This document shows positions 36,268 to 48,373 of a stretch of DNA of 64,000 nucleotides, piece after piece; within the stretch, counting starts at the first letter, position 1, and every line of letters begins with the position of its first letter. Both the position numbers and the translations under genes were made by a program. Source of the DNA: Silene latifolia (Eukaryota > Streptophyta > Magnoliopsida > Caryophyllales > Caryophyllaceae); contig NC_133538.1 in assembly GCF_048544455.1 (NCBI RefSeq), positions 448,893,311 through 448,957,310 of the forward strand, read 5' to 3'. Under the pieces are notes generated by a model. The model was not told where the DNA came from, did not search any database, and saw nothing but the letters and a program-made list of their open reading frames with translations.

Positions 36268-37530
36268 TCAGCCACCCCCCCCCCCCCCTCCAGGAGTAGC
36301 ATTACTTACCAAAACATCAGCAAAGGTATATGGGCTAAATTTCCCAGACAATCTGATACCACCCAACCCCCCTTGCCTATTGATCCTCATAATCTGCTTA
36401 GCAGGTATATATTTGACAACAGGAGTCATTCTAACCTGACCCAAAGGAGGGAAAGCCTCAGGTGTAAAAAATAGTAGGGGGCTGAACAACAGGCTGAGCT
36501 CTCTGTAGTGGCCTCTAAGTGGCCTCCAAACTTGTTGTAGAATATGTTTTAGTTTAGGTACACTTCCTTGAACCTGCTTCTTCCCTTTTTTAGGACCAGG
36601 CTTCCTGCACTGTGTAGCAAGATGACCTATACCAGTACAACTAGTACAGGTAATAGGTTTCCACTCATAAGAAACAGAAACATTAACCACCTTGCCATGT
36701 TCATCTAGAAATTTAACCACATCAGGCAAACTCTGGTCCATTTTCAATTCTACCAAAACCCTCGCATAGCTTAACTAAACTTTATCAACAGTAGGTCCAT
36801 CCAATTGAACAAAGTTCCCCACAAGACCAGCTATTTTAGGCAAACATCTCCCCCAGAATTTCAGCTGTATACCAGCAAGACGAATCCAAACAGGGACCAC
36901 ATCAACCTTACCCTTCTCTAATTCAGATGAAACTTCCCAGGGTTTAATAACTTTGGGTTTATTATCAAACAAATAATACCCAGATTTTAACAAAGCATCC
37001 CTACTACCCTGTTTATTAAACCTAATAAGAAAAATTCCATTATCCAAGAACGACATTCTGTCAACGCCAAATTCTCCCCAAACATCATAGACATAGTCCT
37101 CAATAAGCTTCCATGGCGGGTTAGCACCTAAAACATAACAAAAGACAGAGTTTTTCCAAAATTCTACCTCAGGTTGTATGTCCTCTAACGTAAACTGAAG
37201 CAGCTCCACCAACTCTTCCTCCTCTGCAATAGGCTCCGTGACCGGTTGATCTTTACCATTTCATCTAAGCACCCACCCATCCTGGGAATTGACCTCTTCT
37301 TCCTCAGACATGTTAAGAACAGGAATCTCATGCATCTCATGTAAAGATCACACCTTTGTGCCTTCTGCAGAAGTAGGACCCCTAAAGGTAGGAACTTTAG
37401 GTCCCAGCTGTGAAGAACCTGCTCTAGTACTACCCAGCAACACATTCTTAGCACCAGAAGCTGAAGATGTAGATGAATTTTTTTGTAAAGGCGAAAAACG
37501 GTTATGGTTATTGTGTTTAACGGCTGTCAT
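36268..37530 (-). pseudogene. LINE 1 ORF1: DUF4283 and CCHC zinc knuckle protein
   Basis: ORF1 proteins of plant L1-like LINEs bind the element RNA. Reading in one frame from the ATG at 37530, it shows a Ser-rich leader, then a DUF4283-type domain (37212-36775; motifs ANPPWKLIEDYVYDVWG, VPVWIRLAGIQLKFW), then a CCHC knuckle CTSCTGIGHLATQC with all four ligands, and a Gly run at the end encoded by poly-C (36275-36288). In-frame stops occur near 37346, near 37262 and at 36772-36774, so the original protein is broken. The poly-C run just before the end may also have changed the frame of the C-terminus. Confidence 0.82.
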
Positions 37531-37630
37531 TATTTTATGTTTCCTGAATTTTAGAGCTTTTCCCTCTCTAGTTTATCTCTCATCATTCTGAAACCAAGTC
37601 GCCCTTAGTGCATAATCACATACCCCATAT

Positions 37631-38261
37631 TAATATGCTATAATTATTATTTTATTACCCTGCAAAAACCAAAGAGGTCTTTACCTCACGTTTTTGCCTT
37701 TTTATTATTGTGAATTGATTTCTTTCATTAGGTTTCGATTCAAATAGGGCCATCATGACCACTTGCACGGATTTTTCTCTCCCCGTTTATGGATAAATGT
37801 TTTCTTAATTACGTTTTTTTATATGTTGACATGCGTTTATGTGTTCAAACTATAAAAGCCAATTGGATTTTTTTATTCGGTTTGATCAATTAGAAAAGCA
37901 TCTTAAAAATATTATCAAACGACATTTTTAAGGAAATTATAACATAAACAGTTTTAAGTTTGCACTACCTTTTCATAAATATTCCAAGTTTTAACAACCC
38001 ACGCGATTGCACAGGACATAAGGTCAACTTAAATGGCAAGTAATAATAAGGGGTCTCTAAATGCTCTCGGGCAATCCAACCAATACACACCAAAAGAGCA
38101 GACGGCTACATTCATTTTGTGCCATGGGGAATCAGGAGGGACGTAATAGATTGGATTAATAGGTGTTTGAGGTCAGGTTTTGAGTGTTGGCAATAGACCA
38201 AGAAGAGCGAGTCCAAGGGGTTTAACACTGAGTTGACCAAAACCACCAAAAGATTAAGGAG
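37631..38261. other. Non-coding DNA between the two LINEs
   Basis: AT-rich sequence without coding signal. GATTGCACAGGACAT (about 38007-38021) resembles the GTGCAACGCACAGGCAT found near the Helitron 3' end at 58687, so a Helitron fragment is possible. The last bases (38262-38276) are the target of LINE 2. Confidence 0.35.
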
Positions 38262-38299
38262 AAAAGATCAGAGTAATAAATCGTAATAGAAAAATCTAA

Positions 38300-39638
38300 A
38301 TGGAGAGAGAAAGCTCTTTCTTCACTCTAGATTTTTTAGGTTTTGATTGCACAATGGCAAGAAAAATCTCAAAAAAATCACAAAAAATTCAATCAAAAAG
38401 TAAAATTCGTCCTAAAGCTAAACTTAGACTGTCTTTTTCTAATTGTTCTGATCATAACCTTGATATGGGTGTTCCGGAATCATCTCAAGGATGTCTGGGT
38501 ATCCCGCAATCAGTTGATTCACACAAAACAAAGAGATGAGTGATATTGTTGGTATTCCAGTCTTGGATTTGGATACAGTGGTCGAAGAAGCGGCTGTTTC
38601 TGAACCTGATGTGGAAGAAGCTGTAGAATCTAGGGATTGGACTCTCATGAAAGGTAAACACTCTTCTCCCTCTAAGGATACTGAGCCTGATCCTAGTCCT
38701 GTGAAGGAATTGTTGTAATTCACTGTCGAGGATGTAACCTCAAAGGTAGCTTATTGGGAGACCGTCGCTGTTTGTTATGTTTTGGGTAGCAACCCTCCCT
38801 GGGAATTGTTGTCGGGATTTGTCCAGAAACTGTGGGGAGTATATAAATTTGATAAGATTTCATTTCTCCCTAATGGGATTTTTCTGGTCAGATTCCCTAC
38901 TAAGGAAGGTCAAAGTCTAGTCCTTCAACAAGGTTTTCTGATGTTTGAGAATAAGCCAGTGGTTGTGAAACCTTGGACTGAAACCTGTAGTTTAATGAAG
39001 GGGAGAGTCAAAGCTGTTCCTATTTGGCTCAGACTTTGTGGTCTACCTTTTAAGTTTTGGAGTAAGGTTTGTCTTGAGAAATTGGCTGGTCTTCTGGGTA
39101 AGTTTGTCAGAAGGGATGCAACAATAGAAGATAAGACACAATTAGGGTATGCTCGATTATTGGTGGAGGTGAAATAGGCCAAGATTTTCCTGATAAACTT
39201 TATTTTAAGGATGAGAAGGGAGCTGAAGTTAGCATTTTGGTTGAATATGAATGGAAACCTACTGTGTGTGGTAGCTACAGGGGTATTGGTCATACTACAG
39301 AGATGTGTAAGAAGAAATCAGTGCCTGTTCCAGTTCCAAAAACTGCTGCACCAGGCCCTAAACCTCCAGTTAAGGTTTGGAGACCAGTGCAGAAACCTGG
39401 AGTCATGCCTGGCCCTGTAGCTCCACCTGATCCACCTTTTGCAGGGGTTACCTATCATGATTCTTTTCATGTCATCTCTCTTGTACCAGTTATTCAACAA
39501 GTTATAAGACAGGAACATAATGCCTCAAGGACTGATGTTTCTTCTACTAAGTCTTATGCAGAAGCTTTGAGTCTAACAAAATCAATACAATTGAATGGGA
39601 GTCTGGTGGATTTACCCGAGGTATCCAGTAATGGATAG
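38300..39638 (+). pseudogene. LINE 2 ORF1: DUF4283 and damaged zinc knuckle
   Basis: A first ATG at 38300 opens a basic leader (ARKISKKSQK) that is out of frame with the rest. The DUF4283-like part lies at 38536-39177 (GSNPPWELLSGFVQKLWG, VPIWLRLCGLPFKFW), interrupted by TAA at 38716-38718. A frameshift near 39172 leads into the knuckle region (39237-39638). There the motif reads CGSYRGIGHTTEMC, so the second Cys of the C-X2-C-X4-H-X4-C knuckle is replaced by Tyr. LINE 1 keeps that Cys. Confidence 0.8.
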
Positions 39639-40994
39639 TCTAGGTAGTTGGAAGGTAAGGAGAATAAATGGGATTAATAAACAATTAGATGTCAAGAAAT
39701 TCTTGCATCAAAATAATATTGGTCTCTATGGCTTAGTAGAAACTAAGGTTAAACTACAAGACTTTGATAGTATTCGGAATAATTTAGGATCTCATTGGGA
39801 AGGGATTAATAATAATTTATACCTTCATGGAGGTAGAGTATGGATTATCTGGATTCCTCAATTGTTTACTGTTACAACTCTTCATATGAATTCTCAAATT
39901 ATAACTACTATGGTTACTGAGAAAGCTACTAGTGATGAGTTTTTCTTCTTTGTAGTTTATGGTTTCAATGAGGATAGTGAGAGATCTGATCTGTGGGCTC
40001 ACATGAAATTTATCAAGGACAATTATCATAAACCTTGGGGGGTCTATGGTGACTTTAATAATGTTCTCCACTATAATGAAAGAATTGGTAGGGAGGTCAC
40101 TTGGTCTGAAATTGCTGAATTTAGAGCTTGTGTTCAGTATTGTGGACTCACTGATATTAAGGCTCAAGGAGCTTTTTATACTTGAAACAACAAGAATGAG
40201 CCTCAGTCTAGGGCTTTTTCAAGTATTGATAGATTCCTTATTAATTCATATTAGATGGACTTGTACCCTAATTCTTTTCCTCATTTCTTACCTGAAGGTT
40301 TGTTTGATCACAATCCTTGTGTTTGATTTAGAAGACAGGTGAGGATTAGACCTAAGGGGCAATTCAGATATCATAATATGTGGAACTTAGATGATGATTT
40401 TCATTCTGGAGTGTAGCAGGCCTGGACTTGTCCTGTCAGAGGGACTTTCATGTATCAACTTGTTCTTAAACTTAGGAACCTTAAGCAAAACTTGAGAGAG
40501 TTGAATAGAAGCAAATTCTCAGATGTTGATAAATCTGTGGGAGTTTCTAAGGCTCTGTGGGAAAGTCTTCAAATCCAGTTGAATGCTAATCCTACAGATG
40601 AGAGTATCAGTTTTGCTGAAAAGGAAGCTCCTGACTCCTATAGGCATTTGAGCAAAATCCAGCATAGTTTTTTGAGTCAGAAGGCTAAGGTTGATTGGTT
40701 AAGTAATGGTGATGACAATACAAGATTTTTTCATAACCACATTAGATCAAGGCAAATCCATAATAGAGTTATGTGCATTAAAGGGGATGATGGAATTCTT
40801 TATCATAATCCTAAGGACATTGAAGTTGCCTTCTTAAATTATAATAAGTCCTTACTGGGTACTTGTCATTCAAATGTTGATGTCCATGTGCCTACTGTTA
40901 GAGCAGAAAATCTGGTGACTTTGGCCCATAATAATCTTCTACTTGTAGATGTGACTGATGAGGAGATTAAAGGATGCTTATTCTCTATTGCAGG
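39632..40994 (+). pseudogene. LINE 2 ORF2, 5' part (endonuclease), up to the Tat insertion
   Basis: The endonuclease part begins MDSLGSWKVRRINGINKQLD and shows GLVETK, VYGDFNNVL and GAFYT. Stops follow at about 40183, 40252, 40324 and 40414. The linker to reverse transcriptase continues (40450-40994; SFLSQKAKVDWLSNGDDNTRFFHNHI). The frame is cut inside the codons for SIAG by the Tat LTR at 40995 and resumes at 55649 with the duplicated GCAGG. Confidence 0.85.
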
Positions 40995-41715
40995 TGTTTT
41001 AGCAGGATTTTCCTGAACGGATCCGGCCTGATTAGGAAGTAATTCGGGTATCTAGTTCTATATATTTGGTAAAGATTAAGAGATAAGAAAAAGACTTAAG
41101 TATAGAGAATATTGTTTATATTGTATGGAAGAACTGAGTACAGATTAGTATATATGATCGGATATTTTTAGAGTAATGACAGATAGAAAAAGTGTAGAAA
41201 ATTTAAAGAGTCCTCAATTGATCCTCATTGTCTATTTACAAAAGCTATATATAGTTCTCATTGCTATTCTCAACGTTACAATGATCAACGTTACAATGAT
41301 CAACCACCTCCCCAAATGTAGGAGTTGTTGCCGGATTAATAGGGTATGTTCCCTATTAATCCGCTTGACTTATTCTTCTTTTAACGAATCTTCAGCCCTT
41401 TCTCTCCTTTCCGTCTTGATTCATAGATGATAGGATCTTTTGGTTGGACTTGGTCTTCCTTAAGTATAGGACACGATTATTTATATCCAACAATTGCATT
41501 TCTTGTTTATCCTTCTCAATCCAGCATGTTTTAATGATCTGCCAGGTTATTCTGTACTTACCATCAGGCTTCTCTTCCAGGATTTGGTAGCCTTCTTACT
41601 ATAATATTGTTTAATCGTTGAACAGTAGTTAGACTTGTCCGGTCTCAGGTTACTTCAATCGGACTAATAAGGTCGGGCCAGGTTGGAGTCAGACCAGGCT
41701 AAACTGGGCCTAACA
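40995..41715 (-). repeat. 3' LTR of the Tat element
   Basis: 721 bp, TGTTAGGCCC...GCTAAAACA on the minus strand. It has a 15 bp tandem duplication (ATGATCAACGTTACA, about 41281-41295) that is absent from the other LTR. Confidence 0.9.
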
Positions 41716-42076
41716 ATTGCCCCTTGACATTTTATCCATGCTGGATCTGGCCAGGGGTGAGATGTCATATTTACCGGGTTAAACAATAAGAAGAATCATA
41801 TTTATTCAGTGACTCTTAGACTCCTAGTTACCGTTGAACACTGCAACGGCTAAGTGATGTCATGGTGACAGTTTTGCAATTTCTAGGGTTTCCATACCGT
41901 TATACATCTTCTATAAATACGGTATTTGGGGCGAGATTATTCTTCACCAAATTTCCTCCACTTTCTTTGCTAAATTTTCTTCTGAAATTCTCCCCTATTT
42001 CCCAGGAGTCTTGTTCTGCTAGTTTATACTTTTTCGATTATTTAACTTCATCACAATAAATCAAACAATAAAAGAT

Positions 42077-44209
42077 ATGGGAGCCAAAAAACGTCCCGTA
42101 TCCCGAAAAAACCGCTTTGCATCTCGATTCTTTGCTGCCGAGCTGAACCCACAGATGGCCAGGAGGAAGAGGTGATGGAAATTGATCCTCCTGCTCGTGC
42201 TGTGGCTTTTAAGTACCAGGATTCTGTATTCACTGCCCTTCAATCTTTGGATCCTTACTTTCCTGAAGAGAACTTATTGAAAACAAATTATGACAAGATA
42301 TTAAGGGAGAAGAAAATAATTCCTGAGTCGACTGAGGTATGGATCCCTGAATCTTGTCAGTCAGAGCTAACTGGGTGTCACCTGGTTGGTTTTGTATTTT
42401 TGAATGGGCGTTCAAAGCAGGCTGTAAGTTACCTTTTACCCCTTTAATGATTGATACCATTCGTGCAATGGAAGTATCACCTTTTCAGATTATGCCAATG
42501 GTTTGGAAACTTATCCATTCTGTTGAAAATTTGTGTGCTAAGCACAATCTCACAATTACCCTTAACGATATCAAGGCAATTTATCATATGAAAAATCCAG
42601 TTAATGGTCGTTTTAATTTGAGAATCAAGTCGAAAATGTCTCCATTAATTACTAACCTGGACTCTGGAGACGATAAAAGTTGGGCAAATACTTTCCTGTT
42701 TATCCGGACTGAGACTCTGGGATCAGGCTTTGATTATCTGAGATATCCTCCCTTGGAGAGTGGTAGGTTCCCTGTACTCTTATTTTGCAATATATATTAC
42801 ATGAAATTAATAGATTTTGATTTTCACCTGTGTAATTTTGACGGTTTTTGCAGCTCCTGATTGGAGCTTTGATCCTCTTGACGAGGAAGCTGTTTCCAGG
42901 ATAGAGGCTTTCCTTGCTATTCCTGAGGAAGAGAGGACCTGGCCAGCTAGTTTGGGCAGGGAATTATTGCCCCGGTATATGAAGACCAAGCTGACTGGGG
43001 TCAAAGTACCCAAAGGCAAGCCTAGCTCTACTGCTCTTTCCTGTACGTCTTCTATATGTCTTTATGTTTAACTGTTATCTTCTTGTCATTTCTCATCTAA
43101 TACTTACGTATATTCTTTATGTATTCAGTATTTAGGTCTTCTGCTAGGTTGGCCAGCTTTTCTGCAAAGGATTTGAAGGCTGGGGTGGCTAGGATTGCTG
43201 AACAGTCCAAGAGCCAGGAGGCTAGTGGGAGTGACAAAACGCTTGATATTCTGGTTTCTGATGTCCAGCCTTCTCAAGATCCACCCAGGCTAGTGTCACC
43301 AGAGGTCGTCCAGGCTCCAAAAAGGAAGAGGGAAGATGTTATCCTTGAAGAGGAGGAGGGAGAGAAAGAGCCTATCCAGGCTCAGCCAATCAGGAGTATA
43401 AGGCAAGTGCCTGCTAGGATTGATGACATGGATGATGCCCGGGCACAGATAAATGAGTTTTCTGCAAAAATGAACGGCCAGCTCTTGTCTGCAAGTACTC
43501 TTGAGTCGTCTACCAGAGTGGTTTCTATTCTGACTTCTCTTGTAACAAAGGCTGCTGAGCTTGCTTCCCAGGCTAAGGAGGTTAGTTGTAAAGGGATATT
43601 TTTAATTGTTCATGTGCTTTTTGTTTTGCCTTGTACTTGGCTGATTGATTTTATATATATGTAGGGATTGGATGCCGGGTTGGCTACTGCTTCTCAGCTC
43701 AGGGATGTCCAGGCCAAGGTTACTAGTTTGGAGGAAAAACTGGATAACCTTAACCGTGACCTGCATACATCCAGGAGTAATGAGGTAGTACTTCAATCCC
43801 AGCTGGGGACAGCTAGAGAGGCAACTAGGGCTGCTATAGTTTGTGAGGTGGCCGCAAAAAATGCTGAGAATGTTGTCAGGCAAGAGTTGGAGGCTGAGAA
43901 GCAGGCAATGCAAGATCGATTGAGAAAAAATGAGGAGCTTGCTGCTTTGAAAAGGAATTAGTGAAGGCGCGGGCTGGTGATCTTTTCGCACTTCTTCAGA
44001 AAGGCCGGGTTGATGCTATGAGGGATCCGGAATCTGACCGGGCTAATTGGGATCCGGACCGGGATGGGACAGCATTGGACGCTCAGTATCCTGATTTGGC
44101 CAATATGGGTCAAGAAGAAGAAGTGGATTCTCCTCCTTCCAAGGCAAAATCTGACGACCAGGAAATGGTGGATGGTTGTGAGTCGGTTACTGGCTCAAAA
44201 ATAACTTAG
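42077..44209 (+). pseudogene. Antisense extra gene of the Tat element, four exons, frameshifted
   Basis: Opposite to gag-pol, a gene can be followed from the ATG at 42077. Exon 1 (42077-42762) encodes a basic start, then the conserved core FEWAFKAGCKLPFTPLMIDT and MVWKLIHSVE, ending at FDYLRYPPLES. Introns with GT...AG ends are 42763-42853, 43043-43128 and 43581-43664, and splicing keeps phase at each. Exon 3 is rich in Glu/Lys, and exon 4 (43665-44209) has a coiled-coil-like stretch (LRDVQAKVTSLEEKLDNLNR). Single-base shifts near 42165, 42371 and 43950 break the frame. This type resembles plant retroelement proteins often labelled putative transposon protein; its role in Tat elements is unknown. 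Confidence 0.7.
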
Positions 44210-44824
44210 ATTTTTCTTTTAGCTTTTGGTCTATCCAGGGGGAATGTCCCTGGAATGAATATTTAGGGATTTTTTGGCCCATCCAGGGTGGATGTCCCTG
44301 GAATGGATGATTATTAGGTGTGTGGTAGGGCCGACTATTTTGGATGAATAAATATTTGGTCTTTGTTTGTTTCTTTTTGTGTTTTGACAAGTTATTTTTG
44401 TAATGTCGGATGTGCGCTGGATCTGACTGGATTGGGCCAGTTTTTGTGCTGGATCTGGCCAGTTTAATATTTTTTTGTTTGTTATGGGTGGGGTTGTTGC
44501 CTGTCTGGAGGGCTTACGTCCCCTGCCTGTCTGGAGGGCTTATGACCCATTTATGTTATACAAGTCAGGAAGGAGTTTTCCAGATTTGTATGTTAAGTGG
44601 AGCTCAGTATTTAAAGGCCTGTTTTGCAACTGAAATTTGGATATCAATTGGATATTTGGTGGGGGTGGCCCCCAATCTTTAGGATTTGTTTTAGATAAAA
44701 TGCAATATGTAAAACAAGTATTGAAGATTCTACTTGGTAAAAGTGCATATGAGAACATGGATATGTTTTTGGGCACATAATTTGAAGAAATCATATACGG
44801 CATTTATTCATATAATGGCAAGTA
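44210..44824. other. Tat internal DNA between antisense gene and mariner
   Basis: The non-coding stretch contains repeated CCAGGG(G/T)GGATGTCCCTGGAATG (44234-44258, 44283-44307) and CCTGTCTGGAGGGCTTA (44499 and 44524) short duplications, probably in the untranslated end of the antisense gene. TA at 44823-44824 is the mariner target. Confidence 0.5.
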
Positions 44825-45221
44825 CTTCCTCCATTTTTATTTGATCTACCCATTTGCTTTTGGCTCAACAACCAAGGAAAGACAATTAGTTGCATTATTT
44901 GTGTTTAATTAGAAAATAAAGTGGCTGTGTTTAAGAAGTGGGGTCAAGCTTAATCTTCCCACCAATTTCAATGTTACCTGTTGATGAAAAAAAAGGGGGA
45001 AAACAAGTTGGAGGGAAATTGGGTGGGAAAAGATATTTTCATGAAATTTTGAATCTCCCACCAAAAAACATCAAGTCAGAGACATTAGAGTACATAAACT
45101 GCAGCAAATGTCCTGATTAGTTCAGCTTACATTTCCAACTAAAACAACAAAAAATTACACTTCAACTTTCAATAATTACAATTACTTCTTCACTAAAATT
45201 ACAGTTTCAGCTATTTTCATC

Positions 45222-46565
45222 ATGAAAAAACCTAATCTAACAAATGATGAGAGGCATAGGGTGGCATGCTTGCTGCTTGAGAGCTGCAAAAACGGGAAAC
45301 CTGCACATGGGAAGATGAATGAAGTGGCAAGCATGTTCAATGTCACAAGGAAATCCATTTTCAGTATATGGACAGCAGCAAAACAACAGAGGATACATGA
45401 AGTTCCTATTAATGTGAGGAGTAAGATCAAGGGAAAGAAGGGGAAAGAAAGGATACCTTGTCCATTAGAGGCCATAAGGGCACTTGATGTGTCAAAGAGA
45501 ACAACACTGAAAAGGTTGGGCAAGGCTATAGGGCATGCACCATCTACCTGCCATAGATGGGTAAAACAAGGACTTATTAAGTCTCACACAAGTTCAATAC
45601 ATCCAGCTTTAAGTGAAGACCACAAACACCTAAGGTTACATTTTGTAATGGGAAAATTAGTCTTTGATAGGCTATTGAGGTGTGTAATGTTCAAGGATAT
45701 GGGTTTAATCATTCACATTGATGAAAAATGGTTTTATATGACCAATCCAAAGTGTAGATACTACATTGGCAGCAATGAAGCTCTTCCTTATAGAAGTTGT
45801 AAAAGCAAGAGATACATAACAAAAATCATGTTCTTAGCAGCAGTTTCAAGGCCAACATACAAAGAAAATGGAGAAGTTTTGTTTGATGGAAAGGTTGGTA
45901 TATGGCCATTTACTTACCAAGAACCAGCAAAAAGAAAAAGTAAGAATAGAGTAGCTGGTACAATAGTCACAAAACCAGTTGAATCTATCACAAAGGCAGT
46001 CACAAAAGAAGCATTGATCAACTTAGTGATACCAACCATTAAAGAAAAATGGCCAGCATCTGCATCAAAGAATATAACTATTCAACAGGATAATGCTAAG
46101 CCTCATATAAGTGGTAAAGACAAAGATTTCATTGAGGCAGCCAATTCAGATGGATTTAACATCAAGTTAACACAACAACCAGCAAACTCACCTGACTTGA
46201 ACATTTTAGATCTAGGTTTCTTTAGATCAATTCAGTCTATTCAAGATGAAAACCCAGCAAAGACAGTTGAACAGTTGGTGCAAAATGTAACTGAAGCATA
46301 TGAAGCAGAGACAGCTGAAACAATAGACAATGTTTTTCTAAGTTTACAAGCTTGTATGGTGGAAATTATGCAAAAGAGAGGCCACAATAACTACCCACTA
46401 CCACATCTTGCAAAGGCTGCACAAAGAAGGCAAGGAACACTACCAAGAGACTTAACAGTTAATGAAGATTTGGTCAAGGAATGCATTCAGTTTTTAATAA
46501 CTTGTGGACTGATGAGTGATTTAGATCAATTAATGTTAGATCTAGGCATCCAAGTCCCCTTTTGA
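45222..46565 (+). CDS. Mariner-like transposase, DD39D, 447 aa, apparently intact
   Basis: The transposase binds the terminal inverted repeats and cuts and joins the element at TA sites in the nucleus. The N-terminal half has helix-turn-helix-like segments (VASMFNVTRKSIFSIW, about residues 35-50; LKRLGKAIGHAPSTCHRWVK, about 96-115). The catalytic motifs are IHIDEKWF (Asp167), IQQDNAKPH (Asp290) and NSPDLNILDLGFF (Asp330). Exactly 39 residues separate the second and third Asp, the spacing of plant mariners. The ATG is the first of the frame and follows about 400 bp of leader from the left end. No stop or frameshift is seen. The last codons lie in a 135 bp tandem duplication. Confidence 0.92.
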   Translation: MKKPNLTNDERHRVACLLLESCKNGKPAHGKMNEVASMFNVTRKSIFSIWTAAKQQRIHEVPINVRSKIKGKKGKERIPCPLEAIRALDVSKRTTLKRLGKAIGHAPSTCHRWVKQGLIKSHTSSIHPALSEDHKHLRLHFVMGKLVFDRLLRCVMFKDMGLIIHIDEKWFYMTNPKCRYYIGSNEALPYRSCKSKRYITKIMFLAAVSRPTYKENGEVLFDGKVGIWPFTYQEPAKRKSKNRVAGTIVTKPVESITKAVTKEALINLVIPTIKEKWPASASKNITIQQDNAKPHISGKDKDFIEAANSDGFNIKLTQQPANSPDLNILDLGFFRSIQSIQDENPAKTVEQLVQNVTEAYEAETAETIDNVFLSLQACMVEIMQKRGHNNYPLPHLAKAAQRRQGTLPRDLTVNEDLVKECIQFLITCGLMSDLDQLMLDLGIQVPF

Positions 46566-46800
46566 ACAACCATGGTTGTTGGTTGTTTGAATGAGAAACT
46601 GTCATGAAAACTGTTTTAGGCATGACAGTTTATCAATCAAACATCAGTATCTACATGTTTTTAATTAATGTTAGATCTAGGCATCCAAGTCCTCTTTTGA
46701 ACAACCATGGTTGGTTGTTGTTTGAATGAGAAACTGTTTTCAAAACTGTTTTAGGCATGACAGTTTATCATTCAAACATCAGTATGTACATGTTTTTAAT
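46531..46800. repeat. Tandem duplication of 135 bp at the 3' end of the transposase
   Basis: Two units, starting at 46531 and 46666, carry GATCTAGGCATCCAAGTCC, CAACCATGGTTG and CTGTTTTAGGCATGACAG. The first includes the last transposase codons and stop, so the second is a non-coding copy of the gene end. Confidence 0.82.
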
Positions 46801-47206
46801 TAATGTTACTGAACTTTGTAAGACTCCATTTTGGTGACATATGAACTATGTAAGCAATTCAGTTTGTAATGGCAAGTTAATGACATTTTAAGTTCAGTGA
46901 TTAATTCCTTGTTACTCTCAGCAAGCACATTTTCGTCATTGAGTAACTGACCACACATAAGTGCCTCATCAAGAAGAAACAAGACATGGAACCTCAAGAA
47001 TTAAAAAAAACAGAGTAACTCAACATGTATTGCCTCTTGGTGGCAGCAAATATGGGTCAACCTAATAATAAGGGTAACTCAACATGGCTACATCTAATGG
47101 TGACATTAGTAGCAACAAACATGGAGCCCTTACTTTAGGGTCATATGATGAGTGAAGGAGTAACAAACATTTACCTCTCAGTCTAGTATTGACCTTCACT
47201 GAGGTA

Positions 47207-47236
47207 TGGGTACATCATATGGAAATGGAGGAAGTA
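47207..47236. repeat. Internal copy of the mariner 3' terminal sequence, followed by TA
   Basis: Thirty bases match the true right end (49471-49500) at 28 positions, including TATGGAAATGGAGGAAGTA without mismatch. Because TA follows at 47235-47236, the segment 44825-47234 (2.4 kb with the transposase) would also be a complete TA-flanked mariner. Confidence 0.8.
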
Positions 47237-48290
47237 ATGTTACCAACAGTCCAATTACCAACACCTCAGAACAAACATCAGAACAAACCAGCAGAAATCA
47301 TCAAAACAAACCCATCAGAACACCCACCAACACCCACAGAAGGTATCCAAGACCTAAAAAAAACAGCTAAGCCATGTTACCAACAGTCCAATTACCAACA
47401 CCTCAGAACAAACATCAGAACAAACCAGCAGAAATCATCAAAACAAACCCATCGTAACACCCACCAACACCCACAGAAGGTATCCAAGCCCTAAAAAAAA
47501 CAGCTAAGCCATGTTACCAACAGTCCAATTACCAACACCTCAGAACAAACATCAGAACAAACCAGCAGAAATCATCAAAACAAACCCATCAGAACACCCA
47601 CCAACACCCACAGAAGGTATCCAAGCCCTAAAAAAAACAGCTAAGCCATGTTACCAACAGTCCAATTACCAACACCTCAGAACAAACATCAGAACAAACC
47701 AAATAACTCATCAAAACAAACCCATCAGAACACCCACCAACACCCACAGAAGGTATCCAAGCCCTAAAAAAAACAGCTAAGCCATGTTACCAACAGTCCA
47801 ATTACCAACACCTCAGAACAAACATCAGAACAAACCAGCAGAAATCATCAAAACAAACCCATCAGAACACCCACCAACACCCACAGAAGGTATCCAAGCC
47901 CTAAAAAAAACAGCTAAGCCATGTTACCAACAGTCCAATTACCAACACCTCAGAACCAACATCAAAACAAACCCACTAGAAAAGTCCAATTACCAACACC
48001 TCAGAAGAACAAACATCAGAAAACCATATCTGAACAAAGTATCAGAACAAACATCAGAAACAAATCATCAAATCTAACCATCAAACTAACCCATCAGAGC
48101 ACCCCAAACACCCACAGAAGGTATCCAAACCTAAAGAAAACAACTAAGCCACTAGAACAGTCCAATTACCATCACCTCAGAACAAACATCAGAAAACCCT
48201 ATCAGAACAAAGTATCAGAACAAACATACCAACCAAATCATCAAATCTAACCATCAAACTAACCCATCAGAACACCATATCAGAACAAAC
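47237..48290. repeat. 137 bp tandem repeats in the mariner element
   Basis: Units start at 47237, 47374, 47511, 47648, 47784 and 47921, each beginning ATGTTACCAACAGTCCAATT; later units are degenerate to about 48290. The array begins at the base after the internal terminal repeat. Open frames through it come from the low-complexity A/C-rich unit and are not treated as genes. Confidence 0.88.
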
Positions 48291-48373
48291 TCATCAACAA
48301 AGAAAACAAAACAACTAAAAAAACGCGTTTATAAAGAATAAAAGTAGAAGTAGTAGAAATGAACCTCCCTTTT

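Larger units (their letters stand above)
32782..37615 (-). mobile_element. LINE 1 (L1-like non-LTR retrotransposon), complete but mutated
   Basis: The 4.83 kb element on the minus strand has a short poly-A tail at 32782-32789 (T run on plus). A target duplication TCACATATCCCATAT (32767-32781) is matched with one mismatch by TCACATACCCCATAT (37616-37630). The order is ORF1 (DUF4283 plus zinc knuckle) then ORF2 (endonuclease, reverse transcriptase, zinc-binding end). Premature stops in both ORFs indicate it can no longer move on its own. Confidence 0.87.

Noticed and set aside
47189-48250. Several open frames of 90-109 codons
   Set aside because: They repeat with the 137 bp tandem unit and shift frame from unit to unit.
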